DNA of 64,000 nucleotides from Anaerococcus sp. Marseille-P3625 (GCF_900232825.1 NZ_OCTP01000011.1:831262-895261); one strand, 5' to 3'; shown: positions 8,576 through 18,469, counted from the first letter of the stretch. The notes: generated by a model from the sequence alone, not told the origin. Made by a program: numbers and translations.

Positions 8576-9808
8576 TTAAAATGCCCAATTGCCATTTTCA
8601 AATATTGGGAATTCTTTTTCGCCTTTGTAGGCTGTAATTTTTAGATCGGAATTTCCAACCATAAAATCTTCGTGGATTAGGGAATCGTTGATTCCTCTTT
8701 CTTTTAACTTGTCATCATCCAAATCTGCTCCACCTACAACGCAAGTTGGATAAGCCTTGCCTAGGGCAAAGTGGCAGGATGCATTTTCGTCAAATAAGGT
8801 GTTGTAAAATAAAATATTTGAATTAGAAATTGGACTATCGTATGGAACTAGAGCAATTTCTCCTAAGTTTTTGCTACCTTCATCGCTTTCTAGCATTTTG
8901 GCAAGAGTTTCCTTGCCTTCTTTGGCATCAAAATCGATAACTTTGCCATTTTCAAATATAAATTCAAAATCATTTATAACAACTCCGTTGTAAACAAGCG
9001 GTTTTGTTGCTACAAGTTTTCCGTCTACTCCGTCATATTGTGGGGCTGTGAAAACTTCTTCTGTTGGCATATTTGGGATAAATAAATCGCCCTTGGCATT
9101 TTTTGAGCCAGCTGACATCCAAATATGATCTTTTGGAAGCTTTACCCAAAGATCTGTGCCATTTTTAGACTCATAGTGAACTTTATCAAATTGATGATCG
9201 TTTAGATATTTTGCTTTTTCTTCTAGGGTTTTGATGTGATTTTCCCAATTTGCTTTGGTTTCTTCCCAAGAATCGGATACTCTTGATACATCAAGTATTA
9301 CTTCCCATAATTTATTGTAAGCTTCTTCTTCGCTAAGATCTGGGAATACTTTTTTTGCCCATTTTTTACTTGGAACAGAAATTACCAGCCAACTTACAAT
9401 ATCGTTCATGGTGTATTTGACAAATTCTTTTGCAGCCTTAGAATTTTCACGAACTGCTTCGGAAATTTTCTTTTGGTCAAGGCCCTTTAATAAATCTGGA
9501 TCTTCGCTAGCGATGGAAATTCTGTTTGATTTTTTCTCAGCTATTTGATATTTTAATTTTTCTATCTTCCAAGAAGCAACTTCATTTAAAGTTTCTTGGT
9601 CTTGATTTTCAAAGGCAAGTCTTGTAAGTGTATCATCACGCCAATCCACAGAAACAAGACGAGCGCCTTTTTCGTAAGCAGCCTTGGTAATTAGCCTACA
9701 AAGCTCTGGACTTTCAACAGGTGAATTTATCAAAACGTCCTCACCTTCTTTAACATTAACCCCAAACTCAACAGCAAGCTTAGCAAAATTTTCAATTCTC
9801 TTGTCCAT
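8576..9808 (-). CDS. M29 family aminopeptidase (AmpS/PepS type)
   Basis: 411 residues from ATG 9808, which has GGAGG 6-7 bases upstream; an ATG at 9820 overlaps that site. Metal-binding motifs of M29 peptidases are visible: NMPTEEVFTAP, the histidine in CHFALGKAYPTC, and a late MVGNSDLKI. The enzyme removes N-terminal residues from cytoplasmic peptides using two metal ions. It fits with the peptide importers and PepF genes in the window. Confidence 0.92.
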   Translation of the reverse strand: MDKRIENFAKLAVEFGVNVKEGEDVLINSPVESPELCRLITKAAYEKGARLVSVDWRDDTLTRLAFENQDQETLNEVASWKIEKLKYQIAEKKSNRISIASEDPDLLKGLDQKKISEAVRENSKAAKEFVKYTMNDIVSWLVISVPSKKWAKKVFPDLSEEEAYNKLWEVILDVSRVSDSWEETKANWENHIKTLEEKAKYLNDHQFDKVHYESKNGTDLWVKLPKDHIWMSAGSKNAKGDLFIPNMPTEEVFTAPQYDGVDGKLVATKPLVYNGVVINDFEFIFENGKVIDFDAKEGKETLAKMLESDEGSKNLGEIALVPYDSPISNSNILFYNTLFDENASCHFALGKAYPTCVVGGADLDDDKLKERGINDSLIHEDFMVGNSDLKITAYKGEKEFPIFENGNWAF

Positions 9809-9957
9809 ATTATCCTCCATATTAATAATTCTAGTGCTTAAATCTTAAAATTTATTAAAATTTTTATTATAGCATAAACTTATAATATTAGTATACTATT
9901 GAATTTATATTAAAGTCTAAATTATTAGCATATATCTTATTATAATCTCAAAATATA

Positions 9958-9986
9958 TTGACTTAAAATTTAGTTAGATATATAAT
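9958..9986 (+). promoter_or_regulatory. Promoter of the bacteriocin-export locus
   Basis: TTGACT, 17-base spacer, TATAAT; GAGGT and the start codon follow. The rest of the 9809-10009 spacer is AT-rich with nothing else recognised. Confidence 0.65.
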
Positions 9987-10009
9987 TATAGCAAAGAGGT
10001 ATATTGACT

Positions 10010-12079
10010 ATGTTTAGCAAAGTTTCTAAATTTAAAAAAATTATTTTAGGCCTTATATCAATTCTAATTATGATACTTTCATATCCTATGGTAGAGAATA
10101 TATTATTTATTACATCTAAAAGATTATCTCCTTGGGAATATGATGATTCCTTTTCCTACAAGGAAATATTAGTGTCTGATTTTGAGGATGGAAACTTACT
10201 TAAAAACAATATGATAGACTTGGCAGAAAAAACCAATGTAAATATCTATTTTAAAGACTATGAAGTTTCTAATTCTTATTATAATTCGACATATTATTAC
10301 ATAATCAATCAAAAATATTTAGATAAATTACCCCTTACTAATAAAATGACAATTGATGAGTTTGACAATTCTACTTATGAAATGACTAATAATGATAAAA
10401 TTAATTCTTTAGATACAATTTCTAGTAAAAAATTTATAGAATCCATAAGTAGCTTTAAAAACTATAAGTCAAAGAGATTTTTGGGACAACTTTTAGTATT
10501 TGGAACAAATGATAATATAAATAACTTTGAAAATGAAATAAAAAAACTAGATATAAGCAAATTAAACTTTGTTGATTTTAATCCTGATATGTTTAAATTC
10601 CAATTTTCTACTAAAGAAAAATTAATTTTTATTGGTCAAGAATTTGTTAATAATCTAGAACTTGAAGCACTTATAGTTTTATTACTCATAATCATTGCAA
10701 TGGACATTAAATCACAACAAAGAAAGATGGTGATTTATAAGCTTAATGGATATACTAACTTTAATATATTTTCTTTATTTCTTAAAGAAAACGTTTTTAC
10801 ATTTATAATATCATCCGCTATAGCCCTTGTGCCTATAATATTTTTATACCAGAAAACTTTTAATATAAATTCATTTAAATTTTTGCCGGATTATTTTTTT
10901 ATAACTCTAATAATAACAATTTTGATTTTTTTGGTGACTTTGATATCATGCCAGTCTTTAAATAAAGTTAATATAATAGATACGCTTTATAGGAAAAAAG
11001 AAAATAAAAATTTGAGTATAGGATTTTTCATTTTAAAAATACTAGCAATAAGTATTTTAGGGCTCAATTTATTAGAAACATTAGAAGCAAAGAAAGAATA
11101 TGATTTGTATACTGATGTCAGAAAAGTCTGCAGCAATATACATAATGATTATTATATCCTAATTAGTAGCCATTTTTCAGCTGAGAGACAAGTATATGAA
11201 TCGAAGGAAAAAGCTATAAATCAAATAATAAATAAGGATGGGGTTTTATATTATGAGATAGACTACGATACAAGTCCTAATATAGTTTCAGCGAATATAA
11301 ATTATATAAATTCACTTAATCTAAAGTCACTTGATAATAAAGATATCAAAATAAATAAGGATAATAAAAATAAGACCTATATAGTAACAAAAAATAGCGA
11401 AAAAAAATTAAAAGAAAATATCAAAAATTCGAAAATGACATACCAATCTCTTGGTTTGGAAACCGAAAATCCTAATATAATTGTAATTGACAATACAAAG
11501 ATATATCCACAGATTAATGAGTATCTTCACGGAACTAAGCCAACCGATGATTTTGTCATAGTTGCTAGCAAAATTAGATTTCCAAATCCAGCATATTTGT
11601 TATTTAAAGCAAAAAATACAAATACTTTGGAGGAAGATTTATTTCCGATATTTGAAAAGAACATATCAACTAAGTTACTAAAATTTGAAAAAGAATCAGA
11701 TTTTTATGGGAATTTTGAAAAAGAAGCACAATCAAAATTTGTTAATTCAATTAAAAAAGTAATTCTTGTATTTTTAATTTATATAATTATAAGTATTTAC
11801 ATATTTAATATGTCATTTGAAGACGTATCAAAAACATTAGCAGTTAAGATGATTTTGGGTAATCCTATACAAAAATCTAGTATAAATATACTGATTTACA
11901 ATGTATTATTAACAATCATAAGCCTTACATCAATATCGTATTTTGTAAAGTTTAAATTTGATATATACCTAAAACTACTTATAGCCTTAGTTTTCTTAGA
12001 TCTACTAGCTTATATATGTAACATAGTTAAGTATAAAAATAATCTTATCTCTATATTGAAATCATCAATGGAGGAATAA
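10010..12079 (+). CDS. Bacteriocin-associated ABC permease (DUF1430 / bact_immun_7tm type)
   Basis: 689 residues from ATG 10010; an in-frame TTG at 10004 lies too close to the GAGGT site. A first membrane helix (about 12-35) is followed by a large extracellular part, a central block of three to four helices, a second extracellular part, and about three C-terminal helices. This FtsX-like layout matches the integral membrane protein of lactococcin-972 loci. With the ATPase it probably exports, or protects from, a small bacteriocin. Family placement rests on layout and neighbours, not on a search. Confidence 0.75.
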   Translation: MFSKVSKFKKIILGLISILIMILSYPMVENILFITSKRLSPWEYDDSFSYKEILVSDFEDGNLLKNNMIDLAEKTNVNIYFKDYEVSNSYYNSTYYYIINQKYLDKLPLTNKMTIDEFDNSTYEMTNNDKINSLDTISSKKFIESISSFKNYKSKRFLGQLLVFGTNDNINNFENEIKKLDISKLNFVDFNPDMFKFQFSTKEKLIFIGQEFVNNLELEALIVLLLIIIAMDIKSQQRKMVIYKLNGYTNFNIFSLFLKENVFTFIISSAIALVPIIFLYQKTFNINSFKFLPDYFFITLIITILIFLVTLISCQSLNKVNIIDTLYRKKENKNLSIGFFILKILAISILGLNLLETLEAKKEYDLYTDVRKVCSNIHNDYYILISSHFSAERQVYESKEKAINQIINKDGVLYYEIDYDTSPNIVSANINYINSLNLKSLDNKDIKINKDNKNKTYIVTKNSEKKLKENIKNSKMTYQSLGLETENPNIIVIDNTKIYPQINEYLHGTKPTDDFVIVASKIRFPNPAYLLFKAKNTNTLEEDLFPIFEKNISTKLLKFEKESDFYGNFEKEAQSKFVNSIKKVILVFLIYIIISIYIFNMSFEDVSKTLAVKMILGNPIQKSSINILIYNVLLTIISLTSISYFVKFKFDIYLKLLIALVFLDLLAYICNIVKYKNNLISILKSSMEE

Positions 12080-12080
12080 A

Positions 12081-12728
12081 ATGGAAAGTCTAATAAAATT
12101 AGATAAAATAAGCAAATCTTATGGATCCAAAAATATTTTCACCGATTTTTCTTTTGAAGTAGGAAAAAATGAAAAAATATTGATTATGGGTCCTAGTGGT
12201 GCTGGCAAATCGACATTACTAAATATTTTAGGAACTTTAGAAAAAGTAGATCAAGGAGAAACGGTGCATTTTTCTAATAAAAATATTAGACCTCAAAGTA
12301 AAAAATCCATTATTTTGTTAAGAGAAAAAATATCCTACCTATTTCAAAATTATGCCTTAATTGATAATGAGACAGTTGAAAAAAACTTGAAATTGGCCTT
12401 AAAATTTTCTAAGGATAAAGATAAAGAGAAGATAATAGAAGAGTCTCTGGAGAAAGTAGGTTTAAAAGGCTACAAAGATAGAATGGTTTACTCATTATCA
12501 GGAGGTGAACAGCAAAGAGTATCCCTAGCTCGCCTATTAATAAAACCATCAGAAATTATCCTAGCTGATGAGCCAACAGGAAATCTAGATTACGAGAATG
12601 CACAGGTTGTTATGAACATACTGGAAGAACTTTATTTACAAGGCAAAAGCTTAGTCATGGTTAGTCATGATATGCGATCTGCAAAAAATTTCGATAGAGT
12701 GATTAAATTAGAACAGAAAGGAAAATAA
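12081..12728 (+). CDS. ABC ATPase, lactococcin-972 bacteriocin export group
   Basis: 215-residue MacB/LolD-like ATPase. Walker A is GPSGAGKST, the Q-loop is FQNYALIDNETVEKNL (a hallmark of the lactococcin-972 group), the signature is LSGGEQQRV, Walker B is ILADEP, and the switch histidine is MVSHD. It starts one base after the permease stop, with GGAGG inside the permease end, so the two are translationally linked. Confidence 0.88.
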   Translation: MESLIKLDKISKSYGSKNIFTDFSFEVGKNEKILIMGPSGAGKSTLLNILGTLEKVDQGETVHFSNKNIRPQSKKSIILLREKISYLFQNYALIDNETVEKNLKLALKFSKDKDKEKIIEESLEKVGLKGYKDRMVYSLSGGEQQRVSLARLLIKPSEIILADEPTGNLDYENAQVVMNILEELYLQGKSLVMVSHDMRSAKNFDRVIKLEQKGK

Positions 12729-12729
12729 T

Positions 12730-13077
12730 ATGCATAAACATTTTTCAAAAAAATTAATTATAATTCTATCGTTAAGTCTATTGATGCCGTTAGTATCATC
12801 TTCTTTTGCTATTAATATAGCAAATACAAAATCAATATAAGGAAGTAGTTTGACAAATATTTGTGTAAAAGGAACTGCTTATTTTGACAATATTACTGGA
12901 GAATTTACAAGTCATGGTGGATTTTCTAAACTAGGCACTAAAGATACTCTTACATACAAAACTTATGGTAAAAGAACTGGTAAAAGTCATAGAAAATATG
13001 AAGCGATTCAAGCCTACGAGCTATCTTCATATAATATAATTTTATTAGAGAATCAAAATTTGAAACGGTTAAATTAA
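12730..13077 (+). pseudogene. Bacteriocin-precursor-like gene interrupted by an in-frame stop
   Basis: ATG 12730 opens a 36-codon frame encoding a clear signal peptide (basic start, leucine/serine-rich core, SSSFAINIA) and ends at TAA 12838-12840. The same frame continues without another stop to 13077 and encodes a Gly/Tyr/Ser/Lys-rich segment containing KGTAYFDN and KTYGKRTGKSHRKYEA. Signal peptide plus such a segment, after this ABC pair, is the lactococcin-972 arrangement, though similarity to the mature bacteriocin is weak. A frame change near 13032 would extend the product as YNFIRESKFETVK to a stop near 13103, hinting at a second lesion. A separate TTG-started small protein from 12850 is the alternative. 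Confidence 0.55.
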
Positions 13078-13175
13078 GAATTCCATCACCTGGGTCAATG
13101 AGATAATAAATTTATAAGAATTGGATAACAGAACATCAACTAAGAGGAATGTATAAAAGTTAAATCGAAAATAAT

Positions 13176-13214
13176 AAAGCTACTTCTATTCTGTAACTTA
13201 TAGAAATAGCTTTT
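13176..13214 (+). terminator. Terminator of the bacteriocin locus
   Basis: AAAGCTA-c-TTCTA pairs with TAGAA-a-TAGCTTT, then TTG. The stretch 13215-13403 is AT-rich and shows nothing further. Confidence 0.7.
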
Positions 13215-13403
13215 GTTATGAGTTCTTTCTAAAAGCTTGTATACTATTTTTAAAAATATAAGCCAATAATTTATATATTTAATAAGAAGCTTTAAGTTTT
13301 TCTCTGATATTTTGTTGTATATATTTTCTTTTAAATTAATCTATTATAAAATTAGGGTAAAATAAGTAATAGTAAAAAATTTACTATACTATGAGGAGGG
13401 AAT

Positions 13404-15203
13404 ATGAAAAAAAGAAGTGAAGTAGATGTTAAAGAAACTTGGAAAATTGAAGATCTTTTCAAGGATGATGAAGATTTTCTCAAAAATTTAGAAGAACTTA
13501 AAAATCTTTCAGATAATTTTTCTAAAAATTACAAAGCTTTAAATTCATCAGAAGAAGTTTATAAGGCTTTGGAAGATTTTGATAAGATAAATGGCCTAAC
13601 AGATAGGTTAGGCACTTTTGCAGGCATTAGCATGGAAACTGATACGACTGATGCTAATATGGCAAAAAGATATGCGCATTTTACCAAAGAAATGAGCAAA
13701 ATTGACGGAGAGTTGAGCTTTTTCCATTCATTACTTGCCAAATTAGATAAGAATCTCTTGGAAGAGGTAAAAAAAGCTCATCCGGAATATACTTATTATC
13801 TTGATAGAATTATCAAAGAATCCAAATATCTTTTGACCGATGAGGGCGAGAAGATTTTGGCAAATCTTGCTCCAACTTTTGATGCTCCATACAAAAATTA
13901 CAACGATATGCGCTATGGAGATATGGAATTTGAAGATTTTGAATATGAGGGCGAAAAAATAAACCTTAACCACAATACTTTTGAAGAATTTCTTGAAGCA
14001 GATCCAAGATGTGGGCTAAGACGTGAAGCTTTCAAAAGATACCACGATGTTTTAAGAAAATACGAAAATGCGGATGCTTCTGTCTACATGACCCAAGTTG
14101 AAAATGAAAAGAGAATTTCAGATTTGCGTGGCTACCAAACAGTTTTTGATTATTTGCTAAGCCTACAAGATGTCGATAGGGAAATTTACGATAAGCAAAT
14201 TGACACAATAATGGCAGAGCTTTCAGCTCATATGAGAAAATATGCAGAAATTATCAAAAAAACTTACGGTTTGGACAAAATGACCTATGCAGATTTGAAA
14301 TTGTCCATAGATCCAGATTATGAACCAGAAGTAAGCATTGAAGAAGCTCACAAATATATAGTTGAAGGACTTTCAAATCTTGGCGAAGAATACGTAAGCG
14401 TTTTAAATTCTGCCTTTGAAGATAGGTGGATAGACTATGCTCAAAATGAAGGAAAAAGAACTGGAGCTTTTGCAGCTGGCCCTTATGGATCTCATCCATT
14501 TATAATGACAACTTATAATAACAAAATGAGCCAAGTTATGACTCTTGCCCACGAGCTAGGCCATGCTGGTCAATCTTATTACACAAATAAAAATCAAAAA
14601 TCTCTAAATATCGACATGAGTATGTATTTTGTTGAATCACCATCAACTGCCAACGAAATTACCATGGAAAGATTTTTGCTAAATAAAGCAAAAGATGATC
14701 GTGAAAAACTTTGGGTTTTATCAACAATGATTTCAAAAACCTACTACCATAACTTTGTAACTCATTTCCTTGAAGCAGCCTTCCAAAGAGAAGTTTATAG
14801 AAAAGTGGAAAATGGCGAAAGTCTAACAGCCGATGATTTAAACAAAATTTTTACAGAAAAATTAGAAGAATTTTGGTCTGACTCTGTGGAATTAGTAGAT
14901 GGTGCTGAGCTAACATGGATGCGTCAACCACATTATTATATGGGCTTATATCCTTACACATATTCTGCAGGTTTAACAATTGGAACAATGATTTCTGATA
15001 AAATCGTAAATGGAAGTCCAGAAGATAGGGATAGATGGATAGAAGTTCTAAAACTTGGTGGATCAGTTGGTCCAATAGAGCTTGCAAAAAGAGCTGGAGT
15101 TGATATGACAAGCACAAAACCAATTTCAGAAACAATAGCCTTTATAGGATCTATAATAGATCAAATAGATGAACTTTGCGAAAAATTGGGAATGTACAAA
15201 TAA
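13404..15203 (+). CDS. pepF: Oligoendopeptidase F (M3B), first copy
   Basis: 599 residues, the usual PepF length. The zinc site is HELGH (383-387) in LAHELGHAGQSYY, with the third ligand expected in the downstream ESPSTANE motif. It hydrolyses peptides of roughly 7-17 residues in the cytoplasm. GAGGAGGG precedes ATG 13404. A divergent second copy sits at 50338-52119. It is monocistronic, ending in a terminator. Confidence 0.95.
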   Translation: MKKRSEVDVKETWKIEDLFKDDEDFLKNLEELKNLSDNFSKNYKALNSSEEVYKALEDFDKINGLTDRLGTFAGISMETDTTDANMAKRYAHFTKEMSKIDGELSFFHSLLAKLDKNLLEEVKKAHPEYTYYLDRIIKESKYLLTDEGEKILANLAPTFDAPYKNYNDMRYGDMEFEDFEYEGEKINLNHNTFEEFLEADPRCGLRREAFKRYHDVLRKYENADASVYMTQVENEKRISDLRGYQTVFDYLLSLQDVDREIYDKQIDTIMAELSAHMRKYAEIIKKTYGLDKMTYADLKLSIDPDYEPEVSIEEAHKYIVEGLSNLGEEYVSVLNSAFEDRWIDYAQNEGKRTGAFAAGPYGSHPFIMTTYNNKMSQVMTLAHELGHAGQSYYTNKNQKSLNIDMSMYFVESPSTANEITMERFLLNKAKDDREKLWVLSTMISKTYYHNFVTHFLEAAFQREVYRKVENGESLTADDLNKIFTEKLEEFWSDSVELVDGAELTWMRQPHYYMGLYPYTYSAGLTIGTMISDKIVNGSPEDRDRWIEVLKLGGSVGPIELAKRAGVDMTSTKPISETIAFIGSIIDQIDELCEKLGMYK

Positions 15204-15220
15204 AAACTTTAAAAAATATT

Positions 15221-15252
15221 AGCCTTACAAAATTTTTTTGTAAGGTTTTTTT
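15221..15252 (+). terminator. Terminator of pepF
   Basis: CCTTACAAA pairs with TTTGTAAGG, followed by seven T. Confidence 0.9.
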
Positions 15253-15350
15253 ATTGTCCTATTTAATTTATGCAAAAATCGAGGTAAAGTAGTAAAAAGT
15301 TTTATAATTAATTATTAGAAATCATGAATAAATATTATTAGGAGGCAATT

Positions 15351-16757
15351 ATGGAAACTTTTAAGAAGATCACTGACCTAATCAGTGGCAAAATTTATAC
15401 GAATATGCTCATCCCCTTGTTGTTGGGCGTGGGTTTGTATTTTACTTACAAAATTAAGGCTGGACAAATTACAAATATTTCCCACGCCTTTAAATTAATC
15501 AGAAAAAAACCTGAAGATGAAAATGCAATCTCACCTTTTAAGGCTTTTACAATTTCTGCGGCAAGCCATATAGGAACTGGAAATATCGTTGGAGTTGCAG
15601 CAGCTATTTCAGTAGGTGGACCTGGTGCAGTTTTTTGGATGTGGGTTACAGCTCTTATTGGCGGTGCAACATCTTTTGTAGAAAATACCTTGGGACAAAT
15701 TTTTAAGGAAAAAAATCCTGACGGAACTTTTAAGGGTGGACCTTCATATTACATGAGCAAATCTTTGAAAAATCCTCATATAGCAAGCATTTTTGCTGTG
15801 GTTATTTGTATTGTCTATGGTTTTATGTTTAATGCCATGCAGGCCAATACTATTGCATCTGGTTTTGCTTCTTCACTAAATATCAAGCCTTGGATAGTTG
15901 GACTTATTATTTGTATTTTTGCAGGCTTTATTATTTTTGGTGGTCTAAGAAGAATTGCAGATATAACTTCATTATTGGTTCCAATTATGGCAATTATTTA
16001 TACTATTATGGTTTTGATAATTTTACTTATAAATATAACAAAAGTTCCTCATATGTTTGGACTTATTTTCAAAGAAGCCTTTAACTTAAAGGCAGGCTTT
16101 GGCGGACTTTTTGGGAGCGCTATTTTAAATGGAGTAAGAAGAGGATTGTTTTCTAATGAGGCCGGCATGGGTGCTGTTCCAAATGCTTCAGCTGTTGCTG
16201 ATGTTAGCCATCCAGCCAAACAAGGACTAATTCAAGCCTTGGGAGTTTATCTTGATACAATTGTAGTTTGCTCAGCAACTGCTTTTGTAATTATTATTGG
16301 AGGAGAAGGAATTTATAATAATCCGGATCTAGAAGGCCTTGCCATAACTCAAGCTGCTCTATCAAGTGAGCTTGGAGCTTGGTCATTACATCTTTTGACA
16401 ATTTGTGTTTTGATGTTTGCATTTTCTTCAATTATTGGAAATTATTATTATGGAGAAAATAATATCTCCTACCTTGGTCTTGGCAAAACAGGCCTTAGCA
16501 TCTACAGAGTTTTGGTAATGTGCTTTGTATTTTTAGGATCAGTTGGAGATTTTTCTATAGTTTGGAATACTGGAGATATTTTTATGGGAATTATGGCGAT
16601 AATAAACTTAGTTTGCCTAATGCTTATAGGAAAACTTGCCGTAGCTTCTTACAAGGATTATATGATTCAGCTAAAAGCTGGCAAAGATCCAAAATTTATC
16701 CCAGAAAATATCAAAGAATTAAAGCCTTATCTAAAAGATATTAATGCATGGGATTAG
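15351..16757 (+). CDS. Alanine/glycine:cation symporter (AGCS family)
   Basis: 468 residues with about ten membrane segments. AGCS signatures are SHIGTGNIVGVAAAI, GGPGAVFWMW and RRGLFSNEAGMGAVPNASA. The family imports alanine or glycine with sodium. AGGAGG precedes ATG 15351. It stands alone between the pepF terminator and the gltX promoter region. Confidence 0.93.
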   Translation: METFKKITDLISGKIYTNMLIPLLLGVGLYFTYKIKAGQITNISHAFKLIRKKPEDENAISPFKAFTISAASHIGTGNIVGVAAAISVGGPGAVFWMWVTALIGGATSFVENTLGQIFKEKNPDGTFKGGPSYYMSKSLKNPHIASIFAVVICIVYGFMFNAMQANTIASGFASSLNIKPWIVGLIICIFAGFIIFGGLRRIADITSLLVPIMAIIYTIMVLIILLINITKVPHMFGLIFKEAFNLKAGFGGLFGSAILNGVRRGLFSNEAGMGAVPNASAVADVSHPAKQGLIQALGVYLDTIVVCSATAFVIIIGGEGIYNNPDLEGLAITQAALSSELGAWSLHLLTICVLMFAFSSIIGNYYYGENNISYLGLGKTGLSIYRVLVMCFVFLGSVGDFSIVWNTGDIFMGIMAIINLVCLMLIGKLAVASYKDYMIQLKAGKDPKFIPENIKELKPYLKDINAWD

Positions 16758-16804
16758 GCGAAAATCAAAAAAGATCAAAACTTTTAAAAAAATCCTTGAC
16801 AAAG

Positions 16805-16833
16805 TTGATTTTAAGAGTAAGCAATGTTATAAT
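16805..16833 (+). promoter_or_regulatory. Upstream promoter P1 of the gltX leader
   Basis: TTGATT, 17-base spacer, TATAAT (16828-16833). Transcripts would begin just before the hairpin and mini-ORF at 16853-16888. Confidence 0.6.
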
Positions 16834-16852
16834 TAAATAAGTTAAAAGGAGG

Positions 16853-16888
16853 GGGAGTGTAATGCACTCCCTTTCATATTCTAAATAA
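16853..16888 (+). promoter_or_regulatory. Leader hairpin with an 8-codon ORF (MHSLSYSK) upstream of gltX
   Basis: A strong AAAGGAGGG site lies about 9 bases before ATG 16862, which encodes MHSLSYSK and stops at 16886-16888. The stem GGGAGTG/CACTCCC (16853-16871) encloses the ATG in its five-base loop and overlaps the ribosome site, so it could hide this start or act as a weak terminator (only three T follow). Its location suggests a leader of gltX; the function is inferred. Confidence 0.4.
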
Positions 16889-16900
16889 TATCAAATTTAA

Positions 16901-16930
16901 TTATCAAATTATTTAAAAATATATTATAAT
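16901..16930 (+). promoter_or_regulatory. Proximal promoter P2 of gltX
   Basis: TTATCA, 18-base spacer, TATAAT, about 43 bases before the gltX start. Confidence 0.5.
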
Positions 16931-16972
16931 TAAACAAAGTGTATTTATATTTTTAGCAAAGAGGAGAAGAAA

Positions 16973-18469
16973 ATGACTGATGTAAGAGTAAGATTTGCCC
17001 CATCCCCAACAGGATATTTGCATATAGGTGGATTAAGGACTGCCTTATTTAACTATTTATATGCAAGACACACAGGCGGGACAATGATTTTAAGAATTGA
17101 AGATACCGACAGAACCAGATTTGTTGAGGGAGCTTTGGAAAATTTACTAAAGGCTCTTTCTTGGGCTAAGGTTGAAATAGACGAAGGTGTAATGCTCGAT
17201 GAATCTGGCAAAGTTACTGAAAGAGGAGAATATGGTCCATATATTCAATCTGACAGAGTAAAGGCTGGAATTTATAATAAATATATTGAAAAACTTATAG
17301 AAGAAGACAAGGCTTATTATTGCTTCTGCTCACAAGAGAGAATTGATAAGGTTCGTGACCAACAAAAAGCTGATGGACTTACACCAAAATACGATGGTCT
17401 ATGTAGGTCAATTCCCCTAGAAGAAGCCAAAAAAAGAATTGCCAATGGCGAAGAATATACAGTTAGACTAAAACTTCCAAAAAATCGCGAAATTTCTTTT
17501 GTCGATAGAATAAAAGGCAAAATTACCTTTAATACTGACGATATGGACGATCAAGTTTTGATCAAACGCGATGGATTTCCAACATATCATTTTGCAGTTG
17601 TAGTTGATGATCATCTTATGAAAATAACTCATGTTGTTCGTGGAGATGAATGGATAAGCTCAACTCCAAAGCACGTTTATTTATACGAAGCCTTTGGCTG
17701 GGATGCTCCAGAATATATCCACCTACCAACCGTTCTTAACGAAAATCACAAGAAATATTCTAAACGTAATGGCGATGGAATGGTAGAAGATTTCATCGAA
17801 GAGGGATATTTACCAGAAGGTTTGATAAACTTCTTGGCACTTTTGGGCTGGTCACCAGATAGCGAAGAAGAAATTTTCTCAATAGAAGAATTAGCTAAGC
17901 AATTTGATTTTGACAGAGTAAACAAAACTGGAGCTGTTTTCGACAAAAGAAAGCTAGATTGGGTAAATGGCCATTATGTAAGAGAAATGTCCGTAGAAGA
18001 TTTGGCAAAAGCCATCAAGCCTTTTATGGAAAAATCTGGCCTTGTCGATGAAAATTATTCAGATGAAAATTATTCAGATGAAAATTACAAATTATTGGCA
18101 GAAACTTGGCAATCAGCAATCGATAAATTCTCTGATGCTCCAAAACTTTCAAAGAATTATTATCTAGAAGATAGCGAAGTTTGCTATGACGATGAGGCAA
18201 AGGAAATTTTAAAAGAAGAAGATTCCAAAAAATTAATCGATGCTTATTTAGCAAAACTTGACGAAGTTTCTGAAATTGATGCAGATTTTGCCAAAACCAT
18301 TATGAAAAAAATCCAAAAAGAAACAGGCATCAAGGGCAAAAACTTGTGGTTTCCAATAAGAGCTGCTATAACAGGATCAGTTCATGGACCAGATTTGTCA
18401 AATGTTATGCTATTAATGGGCAAAGATAAGATTAATAATAGATTAAAATTTGTAAAGGAAAATTTTTAA
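16973..18469 (+). CDS. gltX: Glutamyl-tRNA synthetase
   Basis: 498-residue class I synthetase. The HIGH motif is YLHIGGLRTALFNYLYAR, the KMSKS-equivalent is KYSKR (in HKKYSKRNGDG), and GDEWISSTPKH is the usual glutamate-enzyme signature. It charges tRNA-Glu and, if GatCAB is present, also tRNA-Gln. GAGGAG precedes ATG 16973. A triplicated DENYS stretch lies in the C-terminal anticodon-binding half. cysS starts on the next base. Confidence 0.97.
   Translation: MTDVRVRFAPSPTGYLHIGGLRTALFNYLYARHTGGTMILRIEDTDRTRFVEGALENLLKALSWAKVEIDEGVMLDESGKVTERGEYGPYIQSDRVKAGIYNKYIEKLIEEDKAYYCFCSQERIDKVRDQQKADGLTPKYDGLCRSIPLEEAKKRIANGEEYTVRLKLPKNREISFVDRIKGKITFNTDDMDDQVLIKRDGFPTYHFAVVVDDHLMKITHVVRGDEWISSTPKHVYLYEAFGWDAPEYIHLPTVLNENHKKYSKRNGDGMVEDFIEEGYLPEGLINFLALLGWSPDSEEEIFSIEELAKQFDFDRVNKTGAVFDKRKLDWVNGHYVREMSVEDLAKAIKPFMEKSGLVDENYSDENYSDENYKLLAETWQSAIDKFSDAPKLSKNYYLEDSEVCYDDEAKEILKEEDSKKLIDAYLAKLDEVSEIDADFAKTIMKKIQKETGIKGKNLWFPIRAAITGSVHGPDLSNVMLLMGKDKINNRLKFVKENF
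18047..18091 (+). repeat. 15-bp in-frame tandem repeat inside gltX
   Basis: GATGAAAATTATTCA occurs twice exactly (18047-18061, 18062-18076) and once degenerate (18077-18091), encoding DENYS-DENYS-DENYK. It is probably a slippage expansion on the surface of the anticodon-binding domain. Confidence 0.85.
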
